Assembly: GCA_023957155.1 (NCBI GenBank)
Contig: JAMLHK010000013.1
Location: 1-64,000 of the forward strand
Length of the DNA stretch: 64,000 bases
Source of the DNA: Chitinophagaceae bacterium
Lineage (GTDB): Bacteria; Bacteroidota; Bacteroidia; Chitinophagales; Chitinophagaceae
Reading direction: 5' to 3'
Part shown: positions 43,702 through 52,356 of the stretch, one piece after another
How positions within the stretch are numbered: the stretch's first letter is position 1
How the letters are laid out: each line of letters starts with the position of its first letter
Position numbers and translations under genes: made by a program
The notes under the pieces: generated by a model
What the model saw: only the letters and a program-made list of their open reading frames with translations
Told to the model about the DNA's origin: nothing
The model's database searches: none

Positions 43702-43708
43702 AGCGGAT

Positions 43709-44791
43709 TTATCGGGTAACCACCTGTTGTATATAATTCCAGAATTTTTCCATTATAATTTCTTCCTTTACCGGCATGATCCGTTCTTTTCCTTTAAGGA
43801 CGAGGGTTTGCCTGAATTTTTCATCCTTATATAGTTTTACCATTTCGCCGGCAAGATGGGGTATATCTCCGGGGTCACTATACAATACGGCATCGCCGCC
43901 TGCTTCTCTGAGAAGAGCAGAAGGAGCGGTAATAACCGGTATGCCGCATTGCATGGCTTCAGCTATCAGTATGCTCTTTTCTTCACCGGCAGGCAGATAG
44001 ATTATTGCCATAGCCGATGCCAGTATTTCCGTATATGTTTTTTCGTCTGTATTTTTCTCCATGATGAGTACGTCTTTGCGGTACCGGTAAGTATCTAACA
44101 GTTGCTGTGTTTGTTTATTCATTACCGGGTTACCTCCGATCACTAACTGCATGTTGCTTTGCTGCCATTTTTTGAATTGAGAAAAAGCCTTTAACGTATT
44201 GATTATATTTTGAGCAGGTACCTGCGTTGCAGGCATAAAAAAGAATTCCTTTCCCCCGGTATATTTATTTTTAACTGTTTCTTTTTTTTCCCAGTCAACC
44301 GGTTGATAGTGTACATTCGGTGCATGAGGTAGCACCAGGATATTGGTCTCGGCGATACCCTGTTCTTCCAGCTTTTGCTTCATAAGACCGGAAGACGTGA
44401 TGATCTTATGCCACTGGTGGATTTGTATATGTTGATGAACTGATTTTATTACCCTGTTTCCTGTATCCTCAGATATAATAAGCATCTGAGTTATGTCAGC
44501 AGATATAGGCCTACCGTTGAGTGAGATGTATATACCGGGTTCTTCTTTCTTAATAAGAGCGCTTAGTTTCCGGTTATACCAGGCTGTGCTTATGGGTTGG
44601 GCAAAGAATGGAATTTTAACTTCAGCAGGTATTCCGTTGCCCGGCAGCGGGATACGGTTATCGTAAGATAAAAAAACAAAAGTATCTGTATGTTTCAGCC
44701 GGCAGAGGCTGTACAACAGGTGGTAAATGAATCCTTCAAAGCTTTTCTCTTTTGGTAAAAACCCCACCCCCCCGTTTATGATCAGCTTCAT
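43709..44791 (-). CDS. GT4-family glycosyltransferase
   Basis: The 360-residue protein is a GT-B fold enzyme. The N-terminal domain begins LIINGGVGFLPKEKSFEGFI, and the C-terminal domain has the nucleotide-sugar pattern: EFFFMPATQVPAQNIINTLKAF, LVIGGNPVMNK, then the ExxxxE site EEKSILIAEAMQCGIPVI. Donor and acceptor are unknown. It lies upstream of gldC, which has its own promoter. Confidence 0.85.
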   Translation of the reverse strand: MKLIINGGVGFLPKEKSFEGFIYHLLYSLCRLKHTDTFVFLSYDNRIPLPGNGIPAEVKIPFFAQPISTAWYNRKLSALIKKEEPGIYISLNGRPISADITQMLIISEDTGNRVIKSVHQHIQIHQWHKIITSSGLMKQKLEEQGIAETNILVLPHAPNVHYQPVDWEKKETVKNKYTGGKEFFFMPATQVPAQNIINTLKAFSQFKKWQQSNMQLVIGGNPVMNKQTQQLLDTYRYRKDVLIMEKNTDEKTYTEILASAMAIIYLPAGEEKSILIAEAMQCGIPVITAPSALLREAGGDAVLYSDPGDIPHLAGEMVKLYKDEKFRQTLVLKGKERIMPVKEEIIMEKFWNYIQQVVTR

Positions 44792-45013
44792 GATTTACAA
44801 TAGTTTAAAAGAAACATATTTTTGAATCTGTTATCCCGCCCGTTTTTCATGTACTTAAGGTATATCGTCATCGTTATTAATATTGGAATATTGTAAAGAT
44901 AACCTGCTTGTTCATTTCCGGTACGATGTTATTGAAACCATCGGTATACCGGGTATAAAATCGGGCAACTTTCTTTATGCTATCCAACCTATTGTAAACT
45001 AAAATCCATACCT

Positions 45014-46282
45014 ATGAGGCTTAGAACTCTACGCATTTGCTTTGTTTTAGTATATGCATTGCTGAACTGGAATAAGGTATCTTTTGCCCAGTGCCCCGGC
45101 GGCAAACCCCTGCAAACGGTAACATATAGCACTACAAACTACCTGGGTAGCTTAACGGACTCCATTTATTTCCCGCATAAATTTGACCCGTCAATGGGGA
45201 CCTTAATGGGAGTAGATATGAGCATTTCCACCCTCGGTTATGCCCTGCTGGAAGTAATTAATGATGTGGGTGCTGCCATAACCTACAAAATCACGTATTA
45301 TAGAACCGATTATATCAATGGTCCCGGACTCGGAGCCGGAATTATACTTGACACAACGGTTGTTTTTAATGGTATTAATATTGGCGCCAGTGATAACCCG
45401 GCAGTTGCAACCAGTACGCCGCCATGGATGAGTAACGGTCCTAATGCAGACTATTCCAATTACTGGGGCGCTATACAGGCCGCGCCGGTATATAGCGATA
45501 TGGATGGTGACCATCCGCGTGTTTTCAACACGAGTATTGCTCCAGGGGATTTTGGCTTATTTACCGGTTCGGGACCGTTGGTTTATTACTATGATGTGAT
45601 CGCCTCTCTTTTGGCGCAGGGAATCGGCGGACGCTATACCCAGCGGATCGTTACCCTCAACACCGAGGTAAACATCAGCATCACCTATACCTACTGCCCA
45701 ATGGCCGTATTGCCGGAAGGAAAGCTGACCTTCTCGGCACGTAAAACCGATGCTGGTAATATTCAGTTAAGCTGGGTAAAGGAAAGAGAGGAAAATGGTA
45801 TAACCTATATGCCCGAAGTTAGCTATGACGGTTACCAGTTTAGCAGTGTAGGTGTTATGCAAAGCCAGGAGCCGGAGCAATCTTCTACCGTGGTGAAATA
45901 CGAAATGGATTATACGGTTCCAAAATCTGCAAGCGGCAAATTGTATTTCCGCTTAAAACAAACCAATGCACAGGGCAGGGTAGAATATTCGGCTATCACA
46001 TCGGTTTCCGTAGAAAATTTGCCTGAGCTGACTCTGATGGTCTATCCCAACCCGGCAGAAAAGGAGATTAACCTGCAATTTAGTACTGTCCAGAAACACA
46101 ATCTTCAGGCCGACCTGCTCAATAGCGCCGGCCAGGTGGTAGAAAGGAACCGGCTTGTTTCTAACGGTACCCGGCAATATGTAATGAGCTTTACTAAAAA
46201 GCACCCGGCAGGTATGTATTTTATCCGGGTAACCAACCCGGTAAGTAAAACCCAGTATACGAGCCGGTTAATGATCAGGTAA
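45014..46282 (+). CDS. Secreted protein with type IX secretion C-terminal sorting domain
   Basis: The 422-residue protein has a signal peptide (about 1-27, ending KVSFAQ). The N-terminal ~200 residues form a beta-rich domain of unknown family (YLGSLTDSIYFPHKFDPS onwards). A fibronectin-like segment (about 235-330; NIQLSWVKEREENGI) and the T9SS type A sorting domain (about 345-422) follow; the latter is recognised by VYPNPAEKEINLQFS, DLLNSAGQVVER and PAGMYFIRVTN, ending SRLMIR. It should be exported by the Por/T9SS system and anchored on the cell surface. Confidence 0.9.
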   Translation: MRLRTLRICFVLVYALLNWNKVSFAQCPGGKPLQTVTYSTTNYLGSLTDSIYFPHKFDPSMGTLMGVDMSISTLGYALLEVINDVGAAITYKITYYRTDYINGPGLGAGIILDTTVVFNGINIGASDNPAVATSTPPWMSNGPNADYSNYWGAIQAAPVYSDMDGDHPRVFNTSIAPGDFGLFTGSGPLVYYYDVIASLLAQGIGGRYTQRIVTLNTEVNISITYTYCPMAVLPEGKLTFSARKTDAGNIQLSWVKEREENGITYMPEVSYDGYQFSSVGVMQSQEPEQSSTVVKYEMDYTVPKSASGKLYFRLKQTNAQGRVEYSAITSVSVENLPELTLMVYPNPAEKEINLQFSTVQKHNLQADLLNSAGQVVERNRLVSNGTRQYVMSFTKKHPAGMYFIRVTNPVSKTQYTSRLMIR

Positions 46283-46339
46283 CCTGTACATGCGTCCGGC
46301 ACCCGATAAAAGAGGGTCAGACCACATCTGATTCTTCAT

Positions 46340-46377
46340 AAAAGAGTTGGCATACCTTAAAAGTTGCCAACTCTTTT
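46340..46377 (+). terminator. Intrinsic terminator after the T9SS cargo gene
   Basis: AAAAGAGTTGGCA (46340-46352) pairs perfectly with TGCCAACTCTTTT (46365-46377) around a 12-nt loop, with the 3' arm ending in TTTT. Confidence 0.8.
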
Positions 46378-46405
46378 GTACTTTTACTGATATTTTAACT
46401 CATAC

Positions 46406-47086
46406 ATGGAATATAATACCACGAGAAACCATCTCATTATGCGCGAATATGGCCGCCATATTCAAAAAATGATTGATTATGTAATTACGATTGAGGACAG
46501 GGAAAGGAGGCAAAAAAATGCCCAGGCGCTTATTGAGCTGATGGGTTTTCTAAATCCTCATTTGAAAAATGTAGAAGATTTCAGGCATAAATTATGGGAT
46601 CATCTTTTTTTAATTTCCGACTTTAAGCTGGATGTTGACAGTCCGTATCCTATTCCTACAAGGGAAACCTTAAAGGCTAAGCCGGAGCCGATGCCTTATC
46701 CGAAAAGATATCCCCGGTACTCGCATCTTGGAAAAAATATCGAACACGTTATCCAGAAGGCATTGAAAGAAGAAAATCCGGATAAACGCTCCGGGTTTGC
46801 CAATGCCATTGCCTACTATATGAAGCTGGCTTATAATACATGGCATAAGGAGCTGGTACATGATGATGCTATCCGCAGCGAATTAAATGCCATTACCAGC
46901 GGGCAGCTGGAGTTTACCACTACGCCGTTCGTAAAAGCCTACCGGGAAAGAGACAGCCGGGATGGCAATCGTTTTCAGCGTGGCGGCGGTAATAAAGGCG
47001 GTAACTACCAGCAACGGAGCAATGGCGGCGGCAGCGGACGTAATGGTAAAAGCGGCGGCAAACATTACAAGAAAAGGTTTAAATAA
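46406..47086 (+). CDS. DUF4290 protein with glycine/arginine-rich tail
   Basis: The 226-residue cytoplasmic protein has a helical DUF4290 domain (about 1-180): MEYNTTRNHLIMREYGRHIQ, ELMGFLNPHLKNVEDFRHKL and MKLAYNTWHKELVHDDAI. The last ~40 residues are a disordered RGG-like tail rich in Gly, Arg, Asn and Lys (RDGNRFQRGGGNKGGNYQQR, ending KHYKKRFK). Such tails often bind RNA, but no activity is known. The gene directly precedes murA, a pairing seen across Bacteroidota, and is separated from it by a terminator-like hairpin. Confidence 0.85.
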   Translation: MEYNTTRNHLIMREYGRHIQKMIDYVITIEDRERRQKNAQALIELMGFLNPHLKNVEDFRHKLWDHLFLISDFKLDVDSPYPIPTRETLKAKPEPMPYPKRYPRYSHLGKNIEHVIQKALKEENPDKRSGFANAIAYYMKLAYNTWHKELVHDDAIRSELNAITSGQLEFTTTPFVKAYRERDSRDGNRFQRGGGNKGGNYQQRSNGGGSGRNGKSGGKHYKKRFK

Positions 47087-47107
47087 CGGGTAATTCTGAA
47101 AATAACC

Positions 47108-47142
47108 AACCCCGGTAGTATGTTCGCCATGCCCGGGGTTTT
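47108..47142 (+). terminator. Terminator-like hairpin between DUF4290 and murA
   Basis: AACCCCGG (47108-47115) pairs with CCGGGGTT (47133-47140) around a 17-nt loop, followed by TTTT. The T-run merges with the -7 box of the murA promoter. Confidence 0.65.
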
Positions 47143-47149
47143 ATATTTG
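47142..47149 (+). promoter_or_regulatory. -7 box of the murA promoter (TATATTTG)
   Basis: TATATTTGC matches TAnnTTTG. The start would be near 47156, leaving a leader of roughly 10 nt before the ATG at 47167. Confidence 0.5.
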
Positions 47150-47166
47150 CATTCATTACATTGTAT

Positions 47167-48471
47167 ATGCATTCATTTGAAGTAACCGGAGGCAAAAAGC
47201 TGAAGGGTGAAATTATACCACAGGGGGCAAAAAACGAAGCGCTGCAAATCATTAGCGCCGTATTGCTCACTCCGGAAAAGGTAACTGTTCATAACATACC
47301 GGATATTGTAGATGTAAACCTGCTGATAGAGCTTCTTGAAGAAATGGGCGTTAAGGTTGATCGCCATAGCCGTCATTCCTGCTCGTTTACCGCAGATGAT
47401 GTTAACATTGATTACCTCCACAGCAAAGATTATCATAAAAAAAGCGGGAGGCTGCGTGGCTCTGTTATGTTGGCCGGGCCGTTGCTTGCCCGTTATAAAA
47501 AAGCGTTTATACCCCGGCCCGGCGGAGATAAGATTGGGAGAAGACGCTTGGATACGCATATCATCGGGTTTGAAAAATTAGGCGTACAGTTCGATTATCA
47601 GCATGAAGACGGTTTCTTTCATCTTAAAGCCCCGGTTTTAAAAGGTGTGGAAATGCTGCTGGATGAGCCTTCGGTGACCGGGACGGCCAATATCCTGATG
47701 GCAGCGGTTTTGGCTGAAGGGAAAACCATCATTTATAATGCGGCCTGTGAGCCTTACGTACAGCAGCTATGCAATATGTTAAACCGTATGGGTGCGCGGA
47801 TAAGCGGTATAAGCTCTAACCTGCTTACCATTGAAGGGGTGGATCATTTAAGCGGCACAACCCATACCCTCCTGCCTGATATGATTGAAGTAGGCTCTTT
47901 TATCGGGCTGGCAGCTATGACCCGGAGTGAGATCACTATAAAAAATGCCGGTATTGCCCACCTGGGACAGATACCCGATAAATTTCGCCAGCTGGGCATT
48001 GGAATGGAATATAGAGGAGATGATATTTATATTCCTGAGCAGGAGCATTATGAAATCCAGACTTTCTTAGATGGCTCGGTGATGACGATTTATGATCATC
48101 CCTGGCCGGGTTTTACACCCGATTTGCTGAGTATAGTGCTGGTGGTGGCTACACAGGCTAAGGGTTCCGTGCTGGTACATCAGAAAATGTTTGAAAGCCG
48201 GCTGTTTTTTGTAGATAAGATTATTGATATGGGTGCGCAGATCATCCTTTGCGATCCGCACCGGGCCGCCGTGATCGGGCTGGGCCGGCAGCATCCCCTG
48301 CGTGGTATTACCATGAGCAGCCCGGATATAAGAGCCGGTGTTGCCCTGCTTATTGCGGCCCTCAGCGCGGAAGGTAAAAGCATCATACAAAATATAGAAC
48401 AGATAGACAGGGGATATCAGTACATTGATAAAAGATTACAACAGTTAGGCGCCCAGATACAGCGTATTTAA
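47167..48471 (+). CDS. murA: UDP-N-acetylglucosamine 1-carboxyvinyltransferase (MurA), Cys-to-Asp variant
   Basis: MurA transfers enolpyruvate from PEP to UDP-GlcNAc, the first committed step of peptidoglycan synthesis. The 434-residue protein has the family pattern: FEVTGGKKLKGEI, PQGAKNEALQIISAVLL (the catalytic Lys/Asn region), RGSVMLAGPLLARY, and DMIEVGSFIGLAAM. At the active-site loop it reads PGGDKIGRRRLDTH, so Asp stands where E. coli MurA has Cys115, the fosfomycin target. Asp variants are active in other bacteria and insensitive to fosfomycin. I use the ATG at 47167; the frame also opens at a TTG two codons earlier. Confidence 0.96.
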   Translation: MHSFEVTGGKKLKGEIIPQGAKNEALQIISAVLLTPEKVTVHNIPDIVDVNLLIELLEEMGVKVDRHSRHSCSFTADDVNIDYLHSKDYHKKSGRLRGSVMLAGPLLARYKKAFIPRPGGDKIGRRRLDTHIIGFEKLGVQFDYQHEDGFFHLKAPVLKGVEMLLDEPSVTGTANILMAAVLAEGKTIIYNAACEPYVQQLCNMLNRMGARISGISSNLLTIEGVDHLSGTTHTLLPDMIEVGSFIGLAAMTRSEITIKNAGIAHLGQIPDKFRQLGIGMEYRGDDIYIPEQEHYEIQTFLDGSVMTIYDHPWPGFTPDLLSIVLVVATQAKGSVLVHQKMFESRLFFVDKIIDMGAQIILCDPHRAAVIGLGRQHPLRGITMSSPDIRAGVALLIAALSAEGKSIIQNIEQIDRGYQYIDKRLQQLGAQIQRI

Positions 48472-48528
48472 AGTGTTTTCTTTACCGGATGCTGCGATTT
48501 CCCGGGGTTAAAAGCAGCTGATTACAAT

Positions 48529-49095
48529 ATGAATCAAAATAACATCATTATCATAACGGCTCCTTCGGGGGCAGGGAAAACAACTATTGTACACTACCTG
48601 CTGCAACAATACCCGGAAAAACTTGCCTTTTCCATATCTGCTACCACGCGCCAGCCCAGGGAAGGCGAAACCGATGGCCGGGATTATTATTTTTTGAGCG
48701 AGGAGACATTCAGGCAAAAAATACAACAGAACGAATTTGTAGAATGGGAGATGGTATACGAAGGAAAATATTACGGCACATTACAGTCGGAGCTGGAACG
48801 TATCCGGGAAACAGGAAGGATCCCCGTACTGGATATTGATGTTAAAGGAGCACTGCATATACAACGCCGTTTTCCGGGATCTTCCGTTTCTCTTTTCATT
48901 GAGCCTCCTTCGGTTGAGGAATTAAGGAAGCGATTAGAAAGCCGTGGAACAGAAACTCCTGAATCGCTGCAGGCAAGAGTTAATAAGGCCTCCTATGAAT
49001 TGTCTTTCAGGAATCATTTTGATCATATCATTGTAAATAATAACCTGGCAACAGCGTGCCGGGAAGCGGAGGAAATCATAACGGGTCTTTTTTAG
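48529..49095 (+). CDS. gmk: Guanylate kinase
   Basis: Gmk phosphorylates GMP to GDP. The 188-residue protein has the P-loop APSGAGKTT at residues 10-18, the GMP-binding SATTRQPREGETDGRDYYFL segment, FVEWEMVYEGKYYGT and VLDIDVKGALHIQRRFP, all standard for the family. It follows murA by 57 bp on the same strand and is probably co-transcribed. Confidence 0.97.
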   Translation: MNQNNIIIITAPSGAGKTTIVHYLLQQYPEKLAFSISATTRQPREGETDGRDYYFLSEETFRQKIQQNEFVEWEMVYEGKYYGTLQSELERIRETGRIPVLDIDVKGALHIQRRFPGSSVSLFIEPPSVEELRKRLESRGTETPESLQARVNKASYELSFRNHFDHIIVNNNLATACREAEEIITGLF

Positions 49096-49201
49096 CGGTT
49101 GGCTGATCGTTTAAATAGCGCAGCAACAGGTGATTGCTTATTACGGACTTATTATAACCATTAGGTAATCATAATATAAAATACCATCGCAGCGTTTTTA
49201 T

Positions 49202-49209
49202 TATATTTG
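49202..49209 (+). promoter_or_regulatory. -7 box immediately before the CBS/CorC gene (TATATTTG)
   Basis: TATATTTG ends only 7 nt before the ATG at 49217, so a transcript from this promoter would be leaderless or nearly so. No -33 TTTG is evident. Confidence 0.45.
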
Positions 49210-49216
49210 AAGATAT

Positions 49217-50509
49217 ATGACGGATGTAGATATATTAAAATTAATCGGTATTATTTTAACCCTGCTGCTGGTGGGGTTTTTTGCCGGTATTGAAGCGGCA
49301 TTTGTATCCGCAAATAAGTTTTCCTTTGAACTGAAAAGAAAACAGGGCTTACGCAGCGGCAGAATATTATCCCAGCTACTGGATCAGCCGGTAAAATTTA
49401 TAGGAACTACTTTAGTTGGACTGAGCTTAGTGGTGGTGGTATACGGACTACTGGTGGGAGAGGTTCTTTCTCCTTTGTGGGACTGGATCGAGGTGCATCT
49501 TGCAGCGTCCTTTTCGGATTATGTAAAATACCTGCGGCTTATTTTTGAAACGCTTATTTCTGCCCTGATCCTGCTAATTGTTCAGTTTTCTTTCCGTGCT
49601 GTATTCCGGGCAAAAAATGATTCCGTACTTTCTATTTTTGCCCAATTGGGCATATTGGAGTTTTTCCATGGGATACTCTATCCCATTGCCTCTTTTTTTA
49701 TTGGCATTTCTGAATGGGTGCTGACTTATTTGTTTAATATCCGGATATCTGATCAGAAAAGAGCGGCGATCTCTCCGGTGGATCTTGAACATTTTATTCA
49801 GCAGCATAAGAACCAGTCCGAGGGAGGACAGGATCTGAACGCCCAGCTGTTTGAGAATGCGCTGCAGCTTCCTTCGGTTAAGATACGCCAGTGCCTTATC
49901 CCCCGGAAGGAGATTGAATCTGTGGAGATCAATATGTCAATAGATGAGGTGAAACAAAAATTTATTGATACTAAGCTCAGCCGGCTTGTGGTATATGAAA
50001 ACAGCATAGACAATATCCGGGGATATATTCACCAGATTGAACTTTTTAAAAATCCATCCGGTATCTCATCTATCCTGTTGCCTATACCGGCAGTGCCCGA
50101 AAGCATGAGCGTGATGGACCTGATCAGTAAATTCAATAAGGAACAAAAAAGTATTGCCTGGGTTGTTGATGAGTTTGGAGGCACGGCGGGCATCATTACC
50201 ATGGAGGATCTGCTGGAAGAGATTTTCGGTGAGATCCGTGATGAGTATGATACGGACAAATTTGTTGAAAAGCAGATTGCTGAAAATGAATTTATTTTTT
50301 CAGGCCGGTTAGAGCTGGATTATTTAAATAAAAAATACCATCTCGATTTTGGTGAAACGGAATCGGAAACACTTTCGGGATATATCATCCGGTATCACGA
50401 AATGATCCCCAAGATCAAAGAAAGAATTATCATTGACAACTTTGAATTTGATATCATTAACGTAAGTGATACCCGTATCGAAATGGTTAAGATGAAGCGG
50501 TTGAAGTGA
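49217..50509 (+). CDS. HlyC/CorC (CNNM)-type membrane protein with CBS domains
   Basis: The 430-residue protein has an N-terminal CNNM/DUF21 membrane domain (about 1-190; LLVGFFAGIEAAFVSANKFS, FIGTTLVGLSLVVVVYGLLV), a CBS pair (about 210-330; IRQCLIPRKEIESVEINMSI, QKSIAWVVDEFGGTAGIITM, EDLLEEIFGEIRDEYD) and a C-terminal CorC/HlyC domain (about 345-430; FIFSGRLELDYLNKKYHLDF). The family includes Mg2+/Co2+ transporters and, in Bacteroidota, GldE. I cannot tell GldE from other members here; the lack of gld neighbours argues against it. Confidence 0.88.
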   Translation: MTDVDILKLIGIILTLLLVGFFAGIEAAFVSANKFSFELKRKQGLRSGRILSQLLDQPVKFIGTTLVGLSLVVVVYGLLVGEVLSPLWDWIEVHLAASFSDYVKYLRLIFETLISALILLIVQFSFRAVFRAKNDSVLSIFAQLGILEFFHGILYPIASFFIGISEWVLTYLFNIRISDQKRAAISPVDLEHFIQQHKNQSEGGQDLNAQLFENALQLPSVKIRQCLIPRKEIESVEINMSIDEVKQKFIDTKLSRLVVYENSIDNIRGYIHQIELFKNPSGISSILLPIPAVPESMSVMDLISKFNKEQKSIAWVVDEFGGTAGIITMEDLLEEIFGEIRDEYDTDKFVEKQIAENEFIFSGRLELDYLNKKYHLDFGETESETLSGYIIRYHEMIPKIKERIIIDNFEFDIINVSDTRIEMVKMKRLK

Positions 50510-50584
50510 GCAGACATTCTATTGTACAGGATGAACAGGCAACAACGGATAAGCCGGGTGCCGATGCGAAAAATGAAACCTTCC

Positions 50585-50616
50585 TCCCTGTACCCTGTGA
50601 CCTGCACCTTGTCCCC
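50585..50616. repeat. Periodic CCCTGTA/CCTGCAC repeat
   Basis: This short tract of CCCTGTA, CCCTGTG, ACCTGCA and CCTTGTC units lies between two convergent genes and is clearly related to those at 1688-1722 and 38401-38440. Confidence 0.6.
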
Positions 50617-50622
50617 TCTCCA

Positions 50623-52215
50623 TCACCACCGGTCTGTATGCGCAGCTTCTACATCCTGCTTATATTTTTCGGGAATTTGGCCCCGGATAATACAGCCCGG
50701 TTGCAGGGATGGAAAGATATCTTCAAACGTTCTTACTTCATTCATAAACACCCGGCGATAGATATGAGAACGGTTTAGCTGTTCTTTTTCGCTTACTCCT
50801 GCTGCACTGCAAAGCTCAACAAAAGATTTAACCACTTCTTCGTGGTAGTTGGCTACGCGCTGCTTTTTGTCTTTCACTACCAAACCCACGGTTAATTTAG
50901 GATCCTGCGTGGCAACACCGGTAGGGCACCTGTTGGTATTACATAGCAATGCCTGGATACAGCCGATAGCCATCATCATCGCCCTGGCGCTGTTACAGCC
51001 GTCTGCTCCCAGCGCTATGGCGCGGAGAATATGAAAGCCGGATAAAATTTTTCCGGAAGCAATTACTTTAATATGCTGCCTGATCCCAAAACCCACAAGC
51101 ATGTTGTGTACAAAAGCCAGCCCGTCCATCATCGGGGCGCCCACATAATTGGAAAACTCCTGGGGTGCGGCGCCGGTGCCTCCTTCGCCGCCATCTACTG
51201 TTATAAAATCAGGATAGGTATCCAGCGCTGCCATTGCCTTACAGATTCCTGCAAATTCGCTTTTTTTACCCACGCAGAGCTTAAACCCTACCGGTCTGCC
51301 ATCACTCAGCGCTCTTAATTGCTGAATAAATCGTATCAACCCTTCAGGAGAGTTGAATGCGGTATGGAAAGGAGGTGATGCCACTGTTGTAAAAGGCTTT
51401 ACATGCCGGATCGTTGCAATTTCAAGCGTATTCTTTTTAGCGGGTAATATGCCGCCGTGCCCGGGTTTGGCGCCCTGTGAAAGCTTGATCTCTATCATTT
51501 TGATCTGTGGGCGACTTACATTTTTTTTAAACACTTCCGCTGAAAAATTACCTTCCTCGTCCCGGCAGCCGAAATATCCTGTTCCTATCTGCCATATAAG
51601 ATCACCTCCGTGTTTAAGATGGTAAGCGCTTATGCCGCCTTCGCCGGTATTATGCGCAAAGCCCCCGATTTTTGCACCTCCGTTCAATGCCTCAATGGCA
51701 TTGGAGCTTAATGCCCCGAAGCTCATTGCCGATACATTTAAGATGCTGGATGAATAAGGTTGCGTACAGTCTTTATTACCGATCGTTATTCTCGGATCGT
51801 GGTTCAATGTATTGAAATCCTTTGGCGATATGGAATGGCTCACCCATTCATATCCTTCCTGGTATACATTTAATTGTGTTCCGAAAGGCATCGTATCCAT
51901 TTCACGTTTAGCCCGCTGGTATATGGTTGAGCGGTCAATCCGGTTAATGGGACTGCCGTCAATATCCGATTCAATAAAATACTGGTACATTTTAGGCCGG
52001 ATGTCTTCCATCCAATACCGGATGCGGCCTACTACGGGGTAGGTGCGCATAATGGAATGCCGGGTTTGAAGCATATCATAAATACCCATTATAACGAGCA
52101 GTACCACAATGATAAAAGTGACCAGCCACCACGGGCTTACTGCGTAGGATAATAATCCGGTAACCAGCAAACTGAAAAAAGAGGTGATAATAAATGTTCT
52201 TCTCATGTTTCCCAA
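50623..52215 (-). CDS. Membrane-anchored FMN-binding glutamate-synthase-like protein
   Basis: The 530-residue protein has two N-terminal hydrophobic segments (about 5-45; FFSLLVTGLLSYAVSPWWLV, TFIIVVLLVIMGIYDML) and then the FMN/Fe-S synthase domain of GltB: NVSAMSFGALSSNAIEALNG, GFAHNTGEGGISAYHLKHGG, VDGGEGGTGAAPQEFSNYVG and CNTNRCPTGVATQDPKL with cysteines that fit the cluster site. There is no amidotransferase domain and no gltD nearby, so it is unlikely to be a full glutamate synthase. The real reaction is unknown. Confidence 0.88.
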   Translation of the reverse strand: MGNMRRTFIITSFFSLLVTGLLSYAVSPWWLVTFIIVVLLVIMGIYDMLQTRHSIMRTYPVVGRIRYWMEDIRPKMYQYFIESDIDGSPINRIDRSTIYQRAKREMDTMPFGTQLNVYQEGYEWVSHSISPKDFNTLNHDPRITIGNKDCTQPYSSSILNVSAMSFGALSSNAIEALNGGAKIGGFAHNTGEGGISAYHLKHGGDLIWQIGTGYFGCRDEEGNFSAEVFKKNVSRPQIKMIEIKLSQGAKPGHGGILPAKKNTLEIATIRHVKPFTTVASPPFHTAFNSPEGLIRFIQQLRALSDGRPVGFKLCVGKKSEFAGICKAMAALDTYPDFITVDGGEGGTGAAPQEFSNYVGAPMMDGLAFVHNMLVGFGIRQHIKVIASGKILSGFHILRAIALGADGCNSARAMMMAIGCIQALLCNTNRCPTGVATQDPKLTVGLVVKDKKQRVANYHEEVVKSFVELCSAAGVSEKEQLNRSHIYRRVFMNEVRTFEDIFPSLQPGCIIRGQIPEKYKQDVEAAHTDRW

Positions 52216-52253
52216 TTAGATTTCAGCAAATGTATCGAAATCGTTTATTTATT

Positions 52254-52285
52254 TTTGGCGGAATCCGGACGGGCAATTACCTTTG
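52254..52285 (+). promoter_or_regulatory. Full Bacteroidota-type promoter of the asd leader (TTTG-N20-TACCTTTG)
   Basis: TTTG at 52254-52257 and TACCTTTG at 52278-52285 are separated by 20 nt, an excellent match to the -33/-7 consensus. Transcription should begin at about 52290-52293, immediately before the leader ORF and 160 nt before asd. Confidence 0.75.
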
Positions 52286-52293
52286 CCGCCATT

Positions 52294-52356
52294 ATGTTGA
52301 TCATAACGAAGCATACAAAACGCACAAAGAAACAGTTCCTCCAAAGGAAAGGTTAA
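52294..52356 (+). CDS. Candidate leader peptide of the asd attenuator
   Basis: The 20-codon ORF reads MLIITKHTKRTKKQFLQRKG. It has five Lys and three Thr codons, eight of twenty, clustered as T-K-H-T-K-R-T-K-K at codons 5-13; Lys and Thr are end products of the pathway served by asd. Its ATG is within a few bases of the predicted transcription start, so it would be translated without a leader. The last codons (52346-52354) are complementary to the 5' arm of the terminator that follows. It is too short for ordinary gene finding and rests on this context. Confidence 0.55.
   Translation: MLIITKHTKRTKKQFLQRKG

Noticed and set aside
49217-50509. Naming this gene gldE
   Set aside because: The domain order fits GldE but also other HlyC/CorC proteins, and no gldD or other gld gene is adjacent.
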